Shown piece after piece: positions 8,848-17,635 of a DNA stretch of 42,580 nt. A model generated the notes under the pieces. It made no database searches. It saw only the letters and a list, made by a program, of their open reading frames with translations, and was not told the DNA's origin. The stretch is taken from assembly GCA_947476295.1 (NCBI GenBank), contig CANJQC010000037.1, positions 1 to 42,580 of the forward strand. Reading direction: 5' to 3'. The DNA comes from Planctomycetaceae bacterium. Its GTDB lineage: Bacteria > Planctomycetota > Planctomycetia > Planctomycetales > Planctomycetaceae. The translations under genes were made by a program, and so were the position numbers. Each line of letters opens with the position of its first letter. Within the stretch, counting starts at the first letter, position 1.

Positions 8848-10143
8848 ATGACCAGCCTTAAGACCAAACTCACGAAAGCTAAAGCACGCCTTTTCGGAAC
8901 GGCGATCAAGGATATTGTCGTTCCGTTCGAGCTGGCTTGTGATTGCGGTCATCGCGTCGGTGGAATTCGGCGAGCTTCTTACCAGGTGGCGACCTGTATC
9001 GCGTGTGATGCAAAGATTTATGTGCTGCCCGTTAACGTGTATCCGTCTACAAGGCGTGTGCATAGTGAAGTGCTGGATGGATCTGTCGCCAGTCGCCTGA
9101 GCGTGATTGTGCGGGATCTTGTCGTTGGTGAAAGCGAATCGATGCCGGATTCGCAATCACCGACGAAACCAGGGACCACTTTAGCCCGGCGTCGATCTGG
9201 AATGCGTGCCGTCTCTGCGGCCGATCCGCCGGAAAGCGATACAGGCAACGTCGCAGAAATTCCTGCAAAACGTTCCCGTAAATCGATCACGCCGTCGAAG
9301 AACATCTATGCGACGGCGCTGGTGGCCGAGCAGATTCTTGTCGAGGAACCCGTCGTCCGCGTTCCCCGTCCAGGCATTGCTGTTGTCATTCGAAGGATCT
9401 TTACACCCTTTCGACTGCTCATGCTGAGTGCCGCAGTGCTGGTTGCCCTGACCGGATGGTGGATCGTCATACAGCGTCGCATGGATGATGCTCGGAAGAC
9501 ATGGCGACGCGAAATGGATGTTGCAGAACAAGCGATTGATGACAACGATCTGGTGGAATTGCACGATTCACTTTCGAAGGCGGTAGTCGCTTCGAACACC
9601 CTGCAACGCGACGACACGGAATCGCGTCGAGCGATTTCGTTGTTGCGGCAAACTCAGGCTGTGCTGAATCTGAGTTCCGCCGACTTGATTTCAATGCTTT
9701 CCGGCTGCGTTTCTGATGATGGCGCATTCGACACGGCAAAAGCGGCCATGGCCGCAGAATCACTCAACGGCAAATGGTTTGTTTTTGAATGCTCATTGCT
9801 GCCTGCCGAAAGCGGACTGAAAGCCGACATGCCGCTGATTGTGGACTCGGTTCCGGTGACTATCAATATTTCATCCGATTCACTGCAACGTGTCGTGACG
9901 GCGCTGCCGCAGTCACCATTGATGTTCGTGGCGTCCATAGAAACGTGCGGCGTTGTCGAGAGTGGGCGGGAGTTTGAAATCCAGCTCAGCGGCAATTCAT
10001 CGACGCTCATCACGACCCAGTATCACGCCGCTCAAATGGGATTTACCGCCGCTAATACGCCAGGATTGAATGCCTTGCTTGAACGACAGGCTGAGTTTCT
10101 GAAGTCCGATGCCGTTTTCGCAGGAAAGGGCCGACAACAATGA
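8848..10143 (+). CDS. Zinc-ribbon, single-pass membrane protein of unknown function
   Basis: This 431-residue protein has an N-terminal zinc-ribbon-like knuckle with CDC (Cys31, Cys33) and CIAC (Cys50, Cys53). A polar Ser/Arg/Pro-rich linker follows, then one membrane segment at about 188-210 (LLMLSAAVLVALTGWWIVI). The remaining part of about 220 residues is mostly helical, then beta-rich, and is presumably outside the membrane. The frame is open 270 bases further upstream into the REP-like cluster, but that part has no protein character, so ATG 8848 is chosen. The stop overlaps the start of the next gene (ATGA), which indicates translational coupling. I do not recognise a family with known function. 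Confidence 0.7.
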   Translation: MTSLKTKLTKAKARLFGTAIKDIVVPFELACDCGHRVGGIRRASYQVATCIACDAKIYVLPVNVYPSTRRVHSEVLDGSVASRLSVIVRDLVVGESESMPDSQSPTKPGTTLARRRSGMRAVSAADPPESDTGNVAEIPAKRSRKSITPSKNIYATALVAEQILVEEPVVRVPRPGIAVVIRRIFTPFRLLMLSAAVLVALTGWWIVIQRRMDDARKTWRREMDVAEQAIDDNDLVELHDSLSKAVVASNTLQRDDTESRRAISLLRQTQAVLNLSSADLISMLSGCVSDDGAFDTAKAAMAAESLNGKWFVFECSLLPAESGLKADMPLIVDSVPVTINISSDSLQRVVTALPQSPLMFVASIETCGVVESGREFEIQLSGNSSTLITTQYHAAQMGFTAANTPGLNALLERQAEFLKSDAVFAGKGRQQ

Positions 10144-11753
10144 ATCCTGTTGAAATAAACGCTCAACATCTAAGGCCAGCGGTGCATTGCCGTTCGATTC
10201 TGAAGATGGCCCTAGCGGCATTGCTGTTGTTGCATTCCGCCGTAGCGATGGGACAGTCCGTCGCGATTCAGGACTTGCTGGCTCAAAAGGAGAAGTGGCC
10301 GACTTACGCAGCCGATGGCAAAAAACTTCAGTTTGAAGGCCGGTTTGAAGGTCGCACAGCAACTACGATCAGAATCATCAAGTTCGATATCATTTGTAAC
10401 CTGCCGTCGAATGCCACATTTCCTGACGGAATCAGGAACGGTCAGCGAATCGATGTCATCGGACGATTCGCGTCTGAGAACGGCAGGCTTTCCTTTGGGG
10501 TCTCTCGAATTCTAATCAAGGACACGGACATTGATCGGCTGCGTTTGCGTGCCAAAGATGTTCCCGCTGATCAGCCTGCGAAATTGCTGGATCTCGCAGC
10601 TGAGTATCAGGCCGACGCTGAATTCTACGACGATTCCGTGCTGAAGGCCGAGATCACCGCAGTGCGAACCGAGAGTCTTTCGCGGCTGCGCGGGATGGCT
10701 CGCGGCGATGTAACGCGACTGCGTGAAATCCTTAAGCAGAGTAAATCACTTGGCGTCAAACCGGAATTTGTTGAGTCATTGCAGTTTGAATCGATCTATG
10801 CGGCATCCATACAACCGAACGCCGACGTGGATGCTTTAGCCGCCGAAACGAAACTGTCCTGTGATGGCTGGGATCAGCTAGTACCGCCGATTCCCGAACG
10901 CCTCCGATCGCCGTTCGCAAAGAATGCTGTGGCCACCTTTCTTTCCGCTCAGGAAGCTGACCGACGTGCCTTGCATCGGTTGTTGTACCAGTCATTGCGC
11001 CTGCGGCAGATTCAGACAATGGTCAAGTCGGATGGAAGCAATGGCTTGGAAATCTCTAATCTGGTTCGCTCAGAGTTTGGTGATGACAATCCGCTGGCAG
11101 CAGATTTCGAAGAACGCTATTTCACATATCGACGGTCACAACTGGCAACAGATTCCCGATCAAATCTGAAGGGACTCACGGAACTACTTACCATGCGCAG
11201 TCGTGCTGAGCAGGTGCCGGACGTAATGCGAGACTGGCTGCTAGCGCAGGAACGAAAATTTGGGAATACGAGTCTGGCGGGACTACTCCGCATGGCGGAT
11301 GAGTATCTGTTCGCAGCTGATTTGATGCCGTCAGCTGAATATGAGCTACAGGGCGTGGAACTATTGAAGCGGGCATGGGGCATTGCAATTAAGGACTCGC
11401 CGACCGACGCGGATCAGATCGCCGATCGACTTAGACGCCTCGGCTGGGAACGCCTGAACGAAAAGTGGATGACAATCGCTCAAATGAAGTCGCTGCCAAA
11501 GGATGACGTACAGCTCGCGATTCGTGAGGGTCGAGTTGTGGGAGGAATGAGCGCGCAGCAGGTCGTGCTGACGCTGGGGCAGCCCACAAGAATTTCCAGA
11601 ATTGCATCTCGGAAGTCTGTTTGTGAATTGTGGAACTACGATGAGGAGGGTTCTGCCGGGATGGTAATTCGATTCCGTCGCAGCCTAGTCGATACGACTG
11701 CGTCGAGCATCGTCGAAGACGTTTCCCGTATTTCCGCAAGGCGAGTTCAATAG
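10140..11753 (+). CDS. Exported protein of unknown function with OB-like N-terminal part
   Basis: This 537-residue protein has a signal peptide (hydrophobic core MALAALLLLHSAVAMG, cleavage near residue 38). The first mature part (about 55-135: GKKLQFEGRFEGR, GQRIDVIGRF) has the pattern of a small OB-like beta barrel that binds ligands or nucleic acid. A long helical middle follows. The C-terminus (about 470-525, GMSAQQVVLTLGQPTRI...LWNYD) resembles the SmpA/OmlA-type fold found in outer-membrane proteins. The ATG overlaps the upstream stop (ATGA) and has an AAAGGG ribosome-binding site. ATG 10206 would give a more usual signal-peptide length. It sits 7 bases before dapF, and the three genes look like one transcript. 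Confidence 0.7.
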   Translation: MNPVEINAQHLRPAVHCRSILKMALAALLLLHSAVAMGQSVAIQDLLAQKEKWPTYAADGKKLQFEGRFEGRTATTIRIIKFDIICNLPSNATFPDGIRNGQRIDVIGRFASENGRLSFGVSRILIKDTDIDRLRLRAKDVPADQPAKLLDLAAEYQADAEFYDDSVLKAEITAVRTESLSRLRGMARGDVTRLREILKQSKSLGVKPEFVESLQFESIYAASIQPNADVDALAAETKLSCDGWDQLVPPIPERLRSPFAKNAVATFLSAQEADRRALHRLLYQSLRLRQIQTMVKSDGSNGLEISNLVRSEFGDDNPLAADFEERYFTYRRSQLATDSRSNLKGLTELLTMRSRAEQVPDVMRDWLLAQERKFGNTSLAGLLRMADEYLFAADLMPSAEYELQGVELLKRAWGIAIKDSPTDADQIADRLRRLGWERLNEKWMTIAQMKSLPKDDVQLAIREGRVVGGMSAQQVVLTLGQPTRISRIASRKSVCELWNYDEEGSAGMVIRFRRSLVDTTASSIVEDVSRISARRVQ

Positions 11754-11760
11754 CCTGCCC

Positions 11761-12642
11761 ATGAACCTTCTGCCCTTTATCAAGATGCACGGTTGCGGCA
11801 ACGACTATGTGTTCGTGGATGGGATGAACTGGACGACCGCTGAGTTCCAGTGTTTCAATTTTTCTGCGGTCTCCCGACAAGTCAGTGATCGGCATCGATC
11901 GGTTGGCGGTGATGGTCTCGTCGTGATGCTGGCATCGAATCGAAGCGATGCCGATGCCCGGATGAAGATGTTCAATGCGGACGGTTCTGAAGGAACTCTC
12001 TGCGGCAACGCTCTCCGCTGCATGGCAATGTGGCTGCATCAGTCGGGCCACTGTGGCATACGGTGCAGGATCGCCATGCATGATCGCGTCATCGATGCCG
12101 AAGTAGTGAGTTCTGATTCAGATCGAAGGCAGGCCGTGGTATGCGTCGTCATTGGAGCGCCGGTGGTTGTTTCCCCTGCTGCAATTGGTCTGCTGCAATA
12201 TGTGCGACAGGTCACGTTGCATGATATTCTGCTGTGGGGTCAGCCTTTGCAATTGATCGAAGTCTCAATGGGCAACCCGCACGCCATCGTGGTTGTGGAT
12301 GACGTAAAGTCAATTGCACTGGAGAAAATCGGCCCGCAGGTGGAACGACATCCTGAGTTTCCAAATCGTACAAATGTGGAATTCGTGCAGGTCACAGGAG
12401 CCAATATCGCTGCCATGCGCGTCTGGGAACGCGGTTCCGGTAAAACTCAAGCCTGCGGTTCCGGTGCCTGCGCGACAGCTGTCATGGGCTGGGCCACGGG
12501 GCTCTTTCAGCCATGCGTCCCCGTCCACATCCGCATGACAGGAGGCGATGTCATCGTGCGGTTATCCGCTGATACCGTCGTCTCACTCGAAGGGCCGGCT
12601 GAAGAATGTTTCCGTGGCGAAATGGAAATCCCGCACCAGTAA
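11761..12642 (+). CDS. dapF: Diaminopimelate epimerase
   Basis: This 293-residue enzyme interconverts LL- and meso-diaminopimelate, the last step before lysine and the source of the peptidoglycan cross-linking residue. The N-terminus MHGCGNDYVFVDG is the family signature. The two catalytic cysteines lie in LCGNALRC (about residues 80-87) and ACGSGACAT (about 230-238). The first motif is a little unusual, because the canonical CGNGxR reads CGNALR. The NADGSEGTLC lead-in and the GNPHAIVVVDD segment of the second half are also typical. A DapL aminotransferase at 31834 in this window makes its substrate. The gene follows two envelope-type genes with a 7-base gap. Confidence 0.95.
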   Translation: MNLLPFIKMHGCGNDYVFVDGMNWTTAEFQCFNFSAVSRQVSDRHRSVGGDGLVVMLASNRSDADARMKMFNADGSEGTLCGNALRCMAMWLHQSGHCGIRCRIAMHDRVIDAEVVSSDSDRRQAVVCVVIGAPVVVSPAAIGLLQYVRQVTLHDILLWGQPLQLIEVSMGNPHAIVVVDDVKSIALEKIGPQVERHPEFPNRTNVEFVQVTGANIAAMRVWERGSGKTQACGSGACATAVMGWATGLFQPCVPVHIRMTGGDVIVRLSADTVVSLEGPAEECFRGEMEIPHQ

Positions 12643-12695
12643 CTTACCAGATAAATCTTTCACTGTTTGAATCTTTCACAACCGGGGCGTTCACT

Positions 12696-14183
12696 ATGAA
12701 AACTCGTGTTCTACTCTTCGCCGTCCTTATCTCGTCCGGACCCTTTCTCGCCGCCGAAGAACTCCACGTCGGCGTGGCCACGACCGACATAACACCCGGC
12801 ACGAATTATCCTGTCAGCGGCTACTATAGCGAACGGCTTTCTACCGGAACCAAAGATCCCCTCGAAGCCAAAGCCATCGTCTTCCGACAGGGGGAGCTTT
12901 CCGCTGCCTTCGTCGTCTGCGATCTGATCACCGTCGCCTCGGATCTCACTGTCGAAGTCCGTAAACGCATCGAGCAACAGACCGGAATCCCGGGCAATCA
13001 CATCATCGTCGCGGCCACTCACACGCACACCGGCCCCGATTACACGCGTGAACTCTTCAGCGTCATCTCCGGGCGTCCCCTACCTGCCAACTGGAAAGAC
13101 CGTGAACCGTACGCGGCCAAATTGATCGAGGCTGTTGCCGCAGCTGTCGTCAATGCGTACGAAGCCGCTCAACCCGTCAAACTTCTCACAGGGACAGCCA
13201 TCCAGGAGACCCCCGTCGCCTTCCATCGCCGCTACCTGATGAAGAACGGCGAATACCGCACATGGATCGGTCTCAAGGACCCAAACGTTCTGCGGACCGC
13301 TGGCCCTATCGATCCCGAAATAGGCATCCTCCTCCTGCAAAACCCAGCCTCCAGTAAGCCGACCGCCCTCCTCAGCTCACACGCCCTCCACCTCGATACT
13401 GTCGGCGGAACTCTCTGGAGCGCGGACTTCCCTTTCTTCATCGAACGGACCCTCCGCGGAGCGCTCGACGGGAATATCATCTCCCTTTTCGGCAACGGCT
13501 GCTGCGGGAATATCAACCATGTCGATCCGAATTCCACGACGCGGAACAGCGCTGAACAGATCGGCACTTCGCTCGGACAAACCATTGCCACCGCTGTGCC
13601 TCAACTCACCGAAATCGCCGCCCCTCTTCTCCAAATCAGAAGCGAAACCGTCAAGCTCCCTCTCCAGTTTTCCACTCCCGAGCAACTCACCCAGGCGAAA
13701 AAGCTCCTCCGTGAGATCCAGGCGGGCAAGAACCCAGACTTCTACGAACACGTCGATGCCTACAAGCGAATCATCATCGAGCACCTCCGCTCGAATCCCG
13801 ATGTCGATGAAACGATGTCTCTGATCGGCTGGGGGCTCTCTTCCACGAAGGCTGGCTTGGGCGAGTTTCTCACCGTCGATCTTCAGGTCATCACCCTCGG
13901 TCGCGACTTTGCTCTCGTCGCGCTTCCCGGCGAAATGTTCGTCGAGTACGGCCTCCAGATCAAAAAGGCCTCTCCATTCAAGACCACGCTCGTGGTGGAA
14001 CTCTGCAACGTCGGAGAAACGATCTACGTCCCGACGCGCGAAGCCTATCTGGCAACTCGCGATTCATTCACCGGCGGCGGCTACGAAGTCGTCAATTCCA
14101 CCACGCTCCCTGGCACCGGCGACCTCTTCGTCGACTCCGCCGTCAAACTCCTCATCCAATGCGCCCACGACGCTGGTGAGTGA
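12696..14183 (+). CDS. Exported neutral/alkaline ceramidase-family hydrolase
   Basis: This 495-residue protein has a signal peptide (LLFAVLISSGPFLAAEE) and belongs to the neutral/alkaline non-lysosomal ceramidase family. Family motifs are GVATTDITPG near the mature N-terminus, the zinc-site sequence ATHTHTGPD, and GNGCCGNINHVDP, where the Asn/His lie in the active-site core. The immunoglobulin-like C-terminal domain of full-length ceramidases (about 650-700 residues) is absent, as in many planctomycete homologues. The real substrate may be another N-acyl compound. The start is ATG 12696, 53 bases after dapF. Codon use differs from the neighbours: Leu is mostly CTC and third positions are often C. 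This suggests a different origin or a different expression history. Confidence 0.85.
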   Translation: MKTRVLLFAVLISSGPFLAAEELHVGVATTDITPGTNYPVSGYYSERLSTGTKDPLEAKAIVFRQGELSAAFVVCDLITVASDLTVEVRKRIEQQTGIPGNHIIVAATHTHTGPDYTRELFSVISGRPLPANWKDREPYAAKLIEAVAAAVVNAYEAAQPVKLLTGTAIQETPVAFHRRYLMKNGEYRTWIGLKDPNVLRTAGPIDPEIGILLLQNPASSKPTALLSSHALHLDTVGGTLWSADFPFFIERTLRGALDGNIISLFGNGCCGNINHVDPNSTTRNSAEQIGTSLGQTIATAVPQLTEIAAPLLQIRSETVKLPLQFSTPEQLTQAKKLLREIQAGKNPDFYEHVDAYKRIIIEHLRSNPDVDETMSLIGWGLSSTKAGLGEFLTVDLQVITLGRDFALVALPGEMFVEYGLQIKKASPFKTTLVVELCNVGETIYVPTREAYLATRDSFTGGGYEVVNSTTLPGTGDLFVDSAVKLLIQCAHDAGE

Positions 14184-14826
14184 TTGTTTGGGATATCGCA
14201 AGTATCATTTTTCGGGCTTTATCAACAACCAGCCAGCCGTACGGCCGCTGCCCAACAAGCTACACAATGCAGCAGCTCTGGTTATGCTATAAGTGGGGCT
14301 CGGGCATAAATGCTATCCAGTGGGCAACTCGACGGGGCATCGATAGGCACGGTGAGTGATTGCTCTCGTGTCCTTTTGTCGGTGGAGCTTGTGAAACAGT
14401 GGTTGTTGACAGTGGTTGTTGGAAGATTGATGTGAAGGGCGTGCAGTCAACAACCTCAGCCGTGGGTGATGTACTTTTGAAAATCCCGGTTTGAATACGT
14501 TGCGGCGCCGAAATATCGGCCGGGGTGAGAAACTCAACGGGGCCGGCAATGTTTATACTTCACGTGCCAGAAATGAGTGCGGCGAGCTGAGCGGCGTGAG
14601 CCCTCCGGTGCCTCGTCGTTGTACCGGCAAGCTGACGCATGCCGCTCGCCAATTCGCTCAATCATGACCGCGTCGCGTGTAAAAGATTCGAGTTCAGTAG
14701 TCCGCGACTGTACCCGGTGGAGACGGGGGTTTGAATGACGCTTGGCGAATTGAATTCGAACTGCCATGATTCCGTCTACCCGTTCAAGAATCATCCACGA
14801 TCTCCCGCCTTTGAAGTATCCTACCC
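14184..14826. other. Long intergenic region with one hairpin-forming repeat
   Basis: These 643 bases hold no open frame with protein character. The only clear structure is the hairpin-forming repeat at 14581-14650. The rest may include regulatory sequence for the downstream plus-strand propeller gene, but no promoter can be picked with confidence. Confidence 0.5.
14581..14650. repeat. Imperfect 70-bp inverted repeat (REP-like)
   Basis: The outer arms GGCGAGC and GCTCGCC are perfect complements. Inside them, GCGGCGTGAGCCCTCCGGT is partly complementary to ACCGGCAAGCTGACGC. The fold is a long imperfect hairpin in a gene-free stretch, most likely a dispersed repeat and less likely a terminator, because no T-tract follows on either strand. 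Confidence 0.55.
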
Positions 14827-16035
14827 ATGCAAGTCGTACTCGTTGCCCTCTGCATATTTTTTTCCGGTGACTGGCCGCAGTTCCGCGGTCCGAATTCTGA
14901 CGGACACTCTGCTGAGCCGACGACTCCGATGGAATGGTCGGACACGAAAAACGTGGCCTGGAAGATTTCAGTCCCCGGCCTTGGATGGTCTTCGCCTGCG
15001 ATTGCGAACGGAAAGGTTTTCCTGACGACAGCTGTGCCGCAAGGCGAAGGATTGTCGCTGCGAGTTCTCGCCGTGGATGCAGCAGACGGCAAGACCATCT
15101 GGGATCGGGAATTCCGCTCCGTCGAGAAAACGCCTTCGATCCACACTAAGAACAGCCATGCCAGCCCGACCCCGATCATTCATGATGGATCTGTGTTTGT
15201 GCATTTCGGAGCGCTTGGCATTGCAAGATTGTCTGCCGACGATGGCGCTGTGCAGTGGATGAATTCGGAACTGGAGTACTCGCCTGTGCATGGCAGTGGA
15301 GGTTCCCCGGTGCTTCACGACGGCAGACTTTTCGTCGCTTGTGACGGGTCTTCGAATCCTTACGTTGCTGCAATTGACGCGAAGACCGGAAAAATCGCAT
15401 GGAAGACCCCGCGCTCGATCGAAGCCCGCATTAGTCACTCCTTCGTTACGGCAGCAGTCACCGTTGTGGACGGTAGGGCGCAGTTACTGGCACCGGGCCC
15501 AGACCATCTGGCAGTCTACGACCTCGAAACGGGTGCCGAAATCAGTAAAGTGCGAGCGCCCGGGTGGTCTGTGGTACCTCAGCCGGCAATTGGTCATGGC
15601 ATGGTCTTTTACAATCACGACTTCGACAATCCGGAACTTATGGCCGTAAAACTCGGCGGTGTCGGCGATGTGACAGATTCTCACGTTGTGTGGCGAATCA
15701 AGCGAGGAGCACCGAGTACTCCCTCGCCGCTGTTGGTTGGCGATGAGCTGTACTTCGTTTCTGACAACGGGATTGCATCCTGCGTTGATGCCAAAACCGG
15801 CGAACACCACTGGACGGAGCGACTTGGCGGCAACTTCTCGGCATCTCCGGTCCTTGCGAATGGTCGCGTGTTGTTCCTGAACGAAACTGGTGAGGCGACG
15901 TGGGTACAGCAGGGAAAAGAGTTCGCGATCCTCGGAAAAAACGAAGTCCCCGGCCGCACCTTTGCGACCCCCGCGTTCTCCGACGGCGCTATGTATCTCA
16001 GAACCGATGAGACGCTGTACAAGTTTGCGGAGTGA
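14827..16035 (+). CDS. PQQ-like beta-propeller (BamB-type) exported protein
   Basis: This 402-residue protein has a short hydrophobic N-terminus (VVLVALCIFFSG) followed directly by DWPQFRGPNSDG, the signature opening of planctomycete outer-membrane PQQ-like propeller proteins. Repeats with blade motifs follow (VFLTTAVPQ, AVDAADGKTIWDREF, AIDAKTGKIAWKTPR, VYDLETGAEISK, SCVDAKTGEHHWTE), giving about seven to eight blades. These proteins are usually secreted or lipoprotein scaffolds. True PQQ-dependent dehydrogenase residues are not apparent, so an enzyme activity is not claimed. The gene is monocistronic in this window and faces the gap gene; the stretch in between holds hairpins and a terminator. 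Confidence 0.88.
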   Translation: MQVVLVALCIFFSGDWPQFRGPNSDGHSAEPTTPMEWSDTKNVAWKISVPGLGWSSPAIANGKVFLTTAVPQGEGLSLRVLAVDAADGKTIWDREFRSVEKTPSIHTKNSHASPTPIIHDGSVFVHFGALGIARLSADDGAVQWMNSELEYSPVHGSGGSPVLHDGRLFVACDGSSNPYVAAIDAKTGKIAWKTPRSIEARISHSFVTAAVTVVDGRAQLLAPGPDHLAVYDLETGAEISKVRAPGWSVVPQPAIGHGMVFYNHDFDNPELMAVKLGGVGDVTDSHVVWRIKRGAPSTPSPLLVGDELYFVSDNGIASCVDAKTGEHHWTERLGGNFSASPVLANGRVLFLNETGEATWVQQGKEFAILGKNEVPGRTFATPAFSDGAMYLRTDETLYKFAE

Positions 16036-16075
16036 ATTGGCGGGGGGATGAACTCTGTAAGGTTGTTCCGTGCGA

Positions 16076-16153
16076 TTCATTCGGTTGTCCCTCATTCGTT
16101 TGTCTCCCTGCGTCGCATAAAATGCGACAACCGAATAGGGACAACCGAATGAA
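16076..16153. repeat. Long inverted repeat with perfect 17-bp arms
   Basis: TTCATTCGGTTGTCCCT (16076-16092) is the exact reverse complement of 16137-16153. Both arms contain two tandem variants of ATTCGGTTGTCCCT, and the centre adds GTCGCAT AAA ATGCGAC, so almost the whole 78 bp can fold. It lies between convergent genes. A nearby direct repeat (GTGTCATT..GCCCGCGCG, 16248-16267 and 16334-16353, two mismatches) adds to the repeat load of this gap. Confidence 0.8.
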
Positions 16154-16380
16154 CAAACTTGCCGGAAACACTGGGTCGGAATACACGGCAATGGCGTGAA
16201 CGGCGCGTGTCGATGCTTGAAGACATTGACGCAGATGGTGTCCAATTGTGTCATTCCAGCCCGCGCGCGGCAGATACCACACGCGGTCGAAAGTGACATG
16301 AACCCGAAGCGTCACAGTCCAGTACTCGCAAAAGTGTCATTTCGGCCCGCGCGGAGTATAAACGATTGGCCCCAACGCGA

Positions 16381-16412
16381 AACAGCCCTGTGGCTTTCAC
16401 CACAGGGCTGTT
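16381..16412 (-). terminator. Rho-independent-type hairpin after gap
   Basis: AACAGCCCTGTGG (16381-16393) and its perfect complement at 16400-16412 form a 13-bp stem with a six-base loop. It begins 34 bases past the gap stop on the minus strand and is followed in that direction by TTTCGCGTT, a weak T-tract. It may also stop transcription coming from the plus-strand propeller gene. Confidence 0.75.
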
Positions 16413-16445
16413 GCTTTCAGATCTGTTCAGACTCGGGGAACCGCG

Positions 16446-17495
<1,050 letters not shown>

Positions 17496-17635
17496 TCAAT
17501 CTAGCGACCCACGACGCAAGCGCCAATCGCTGATGCGGACGGCGCGGCCAGCGTCCCGGAAATGCTGCAAGTCAGATCAAAATTGGGTGAAATATTGGGA
17601 ATCTACGGCGACTGCCGCATGCGACAGGACGCGTC

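Noticed and set aside
8548-9156. Minus-strand 202-codon frame over the REP-like cluster
   Set aside because: It overlaps the zinc-ribbon gene and the repeats, and has no protein-like pattern.
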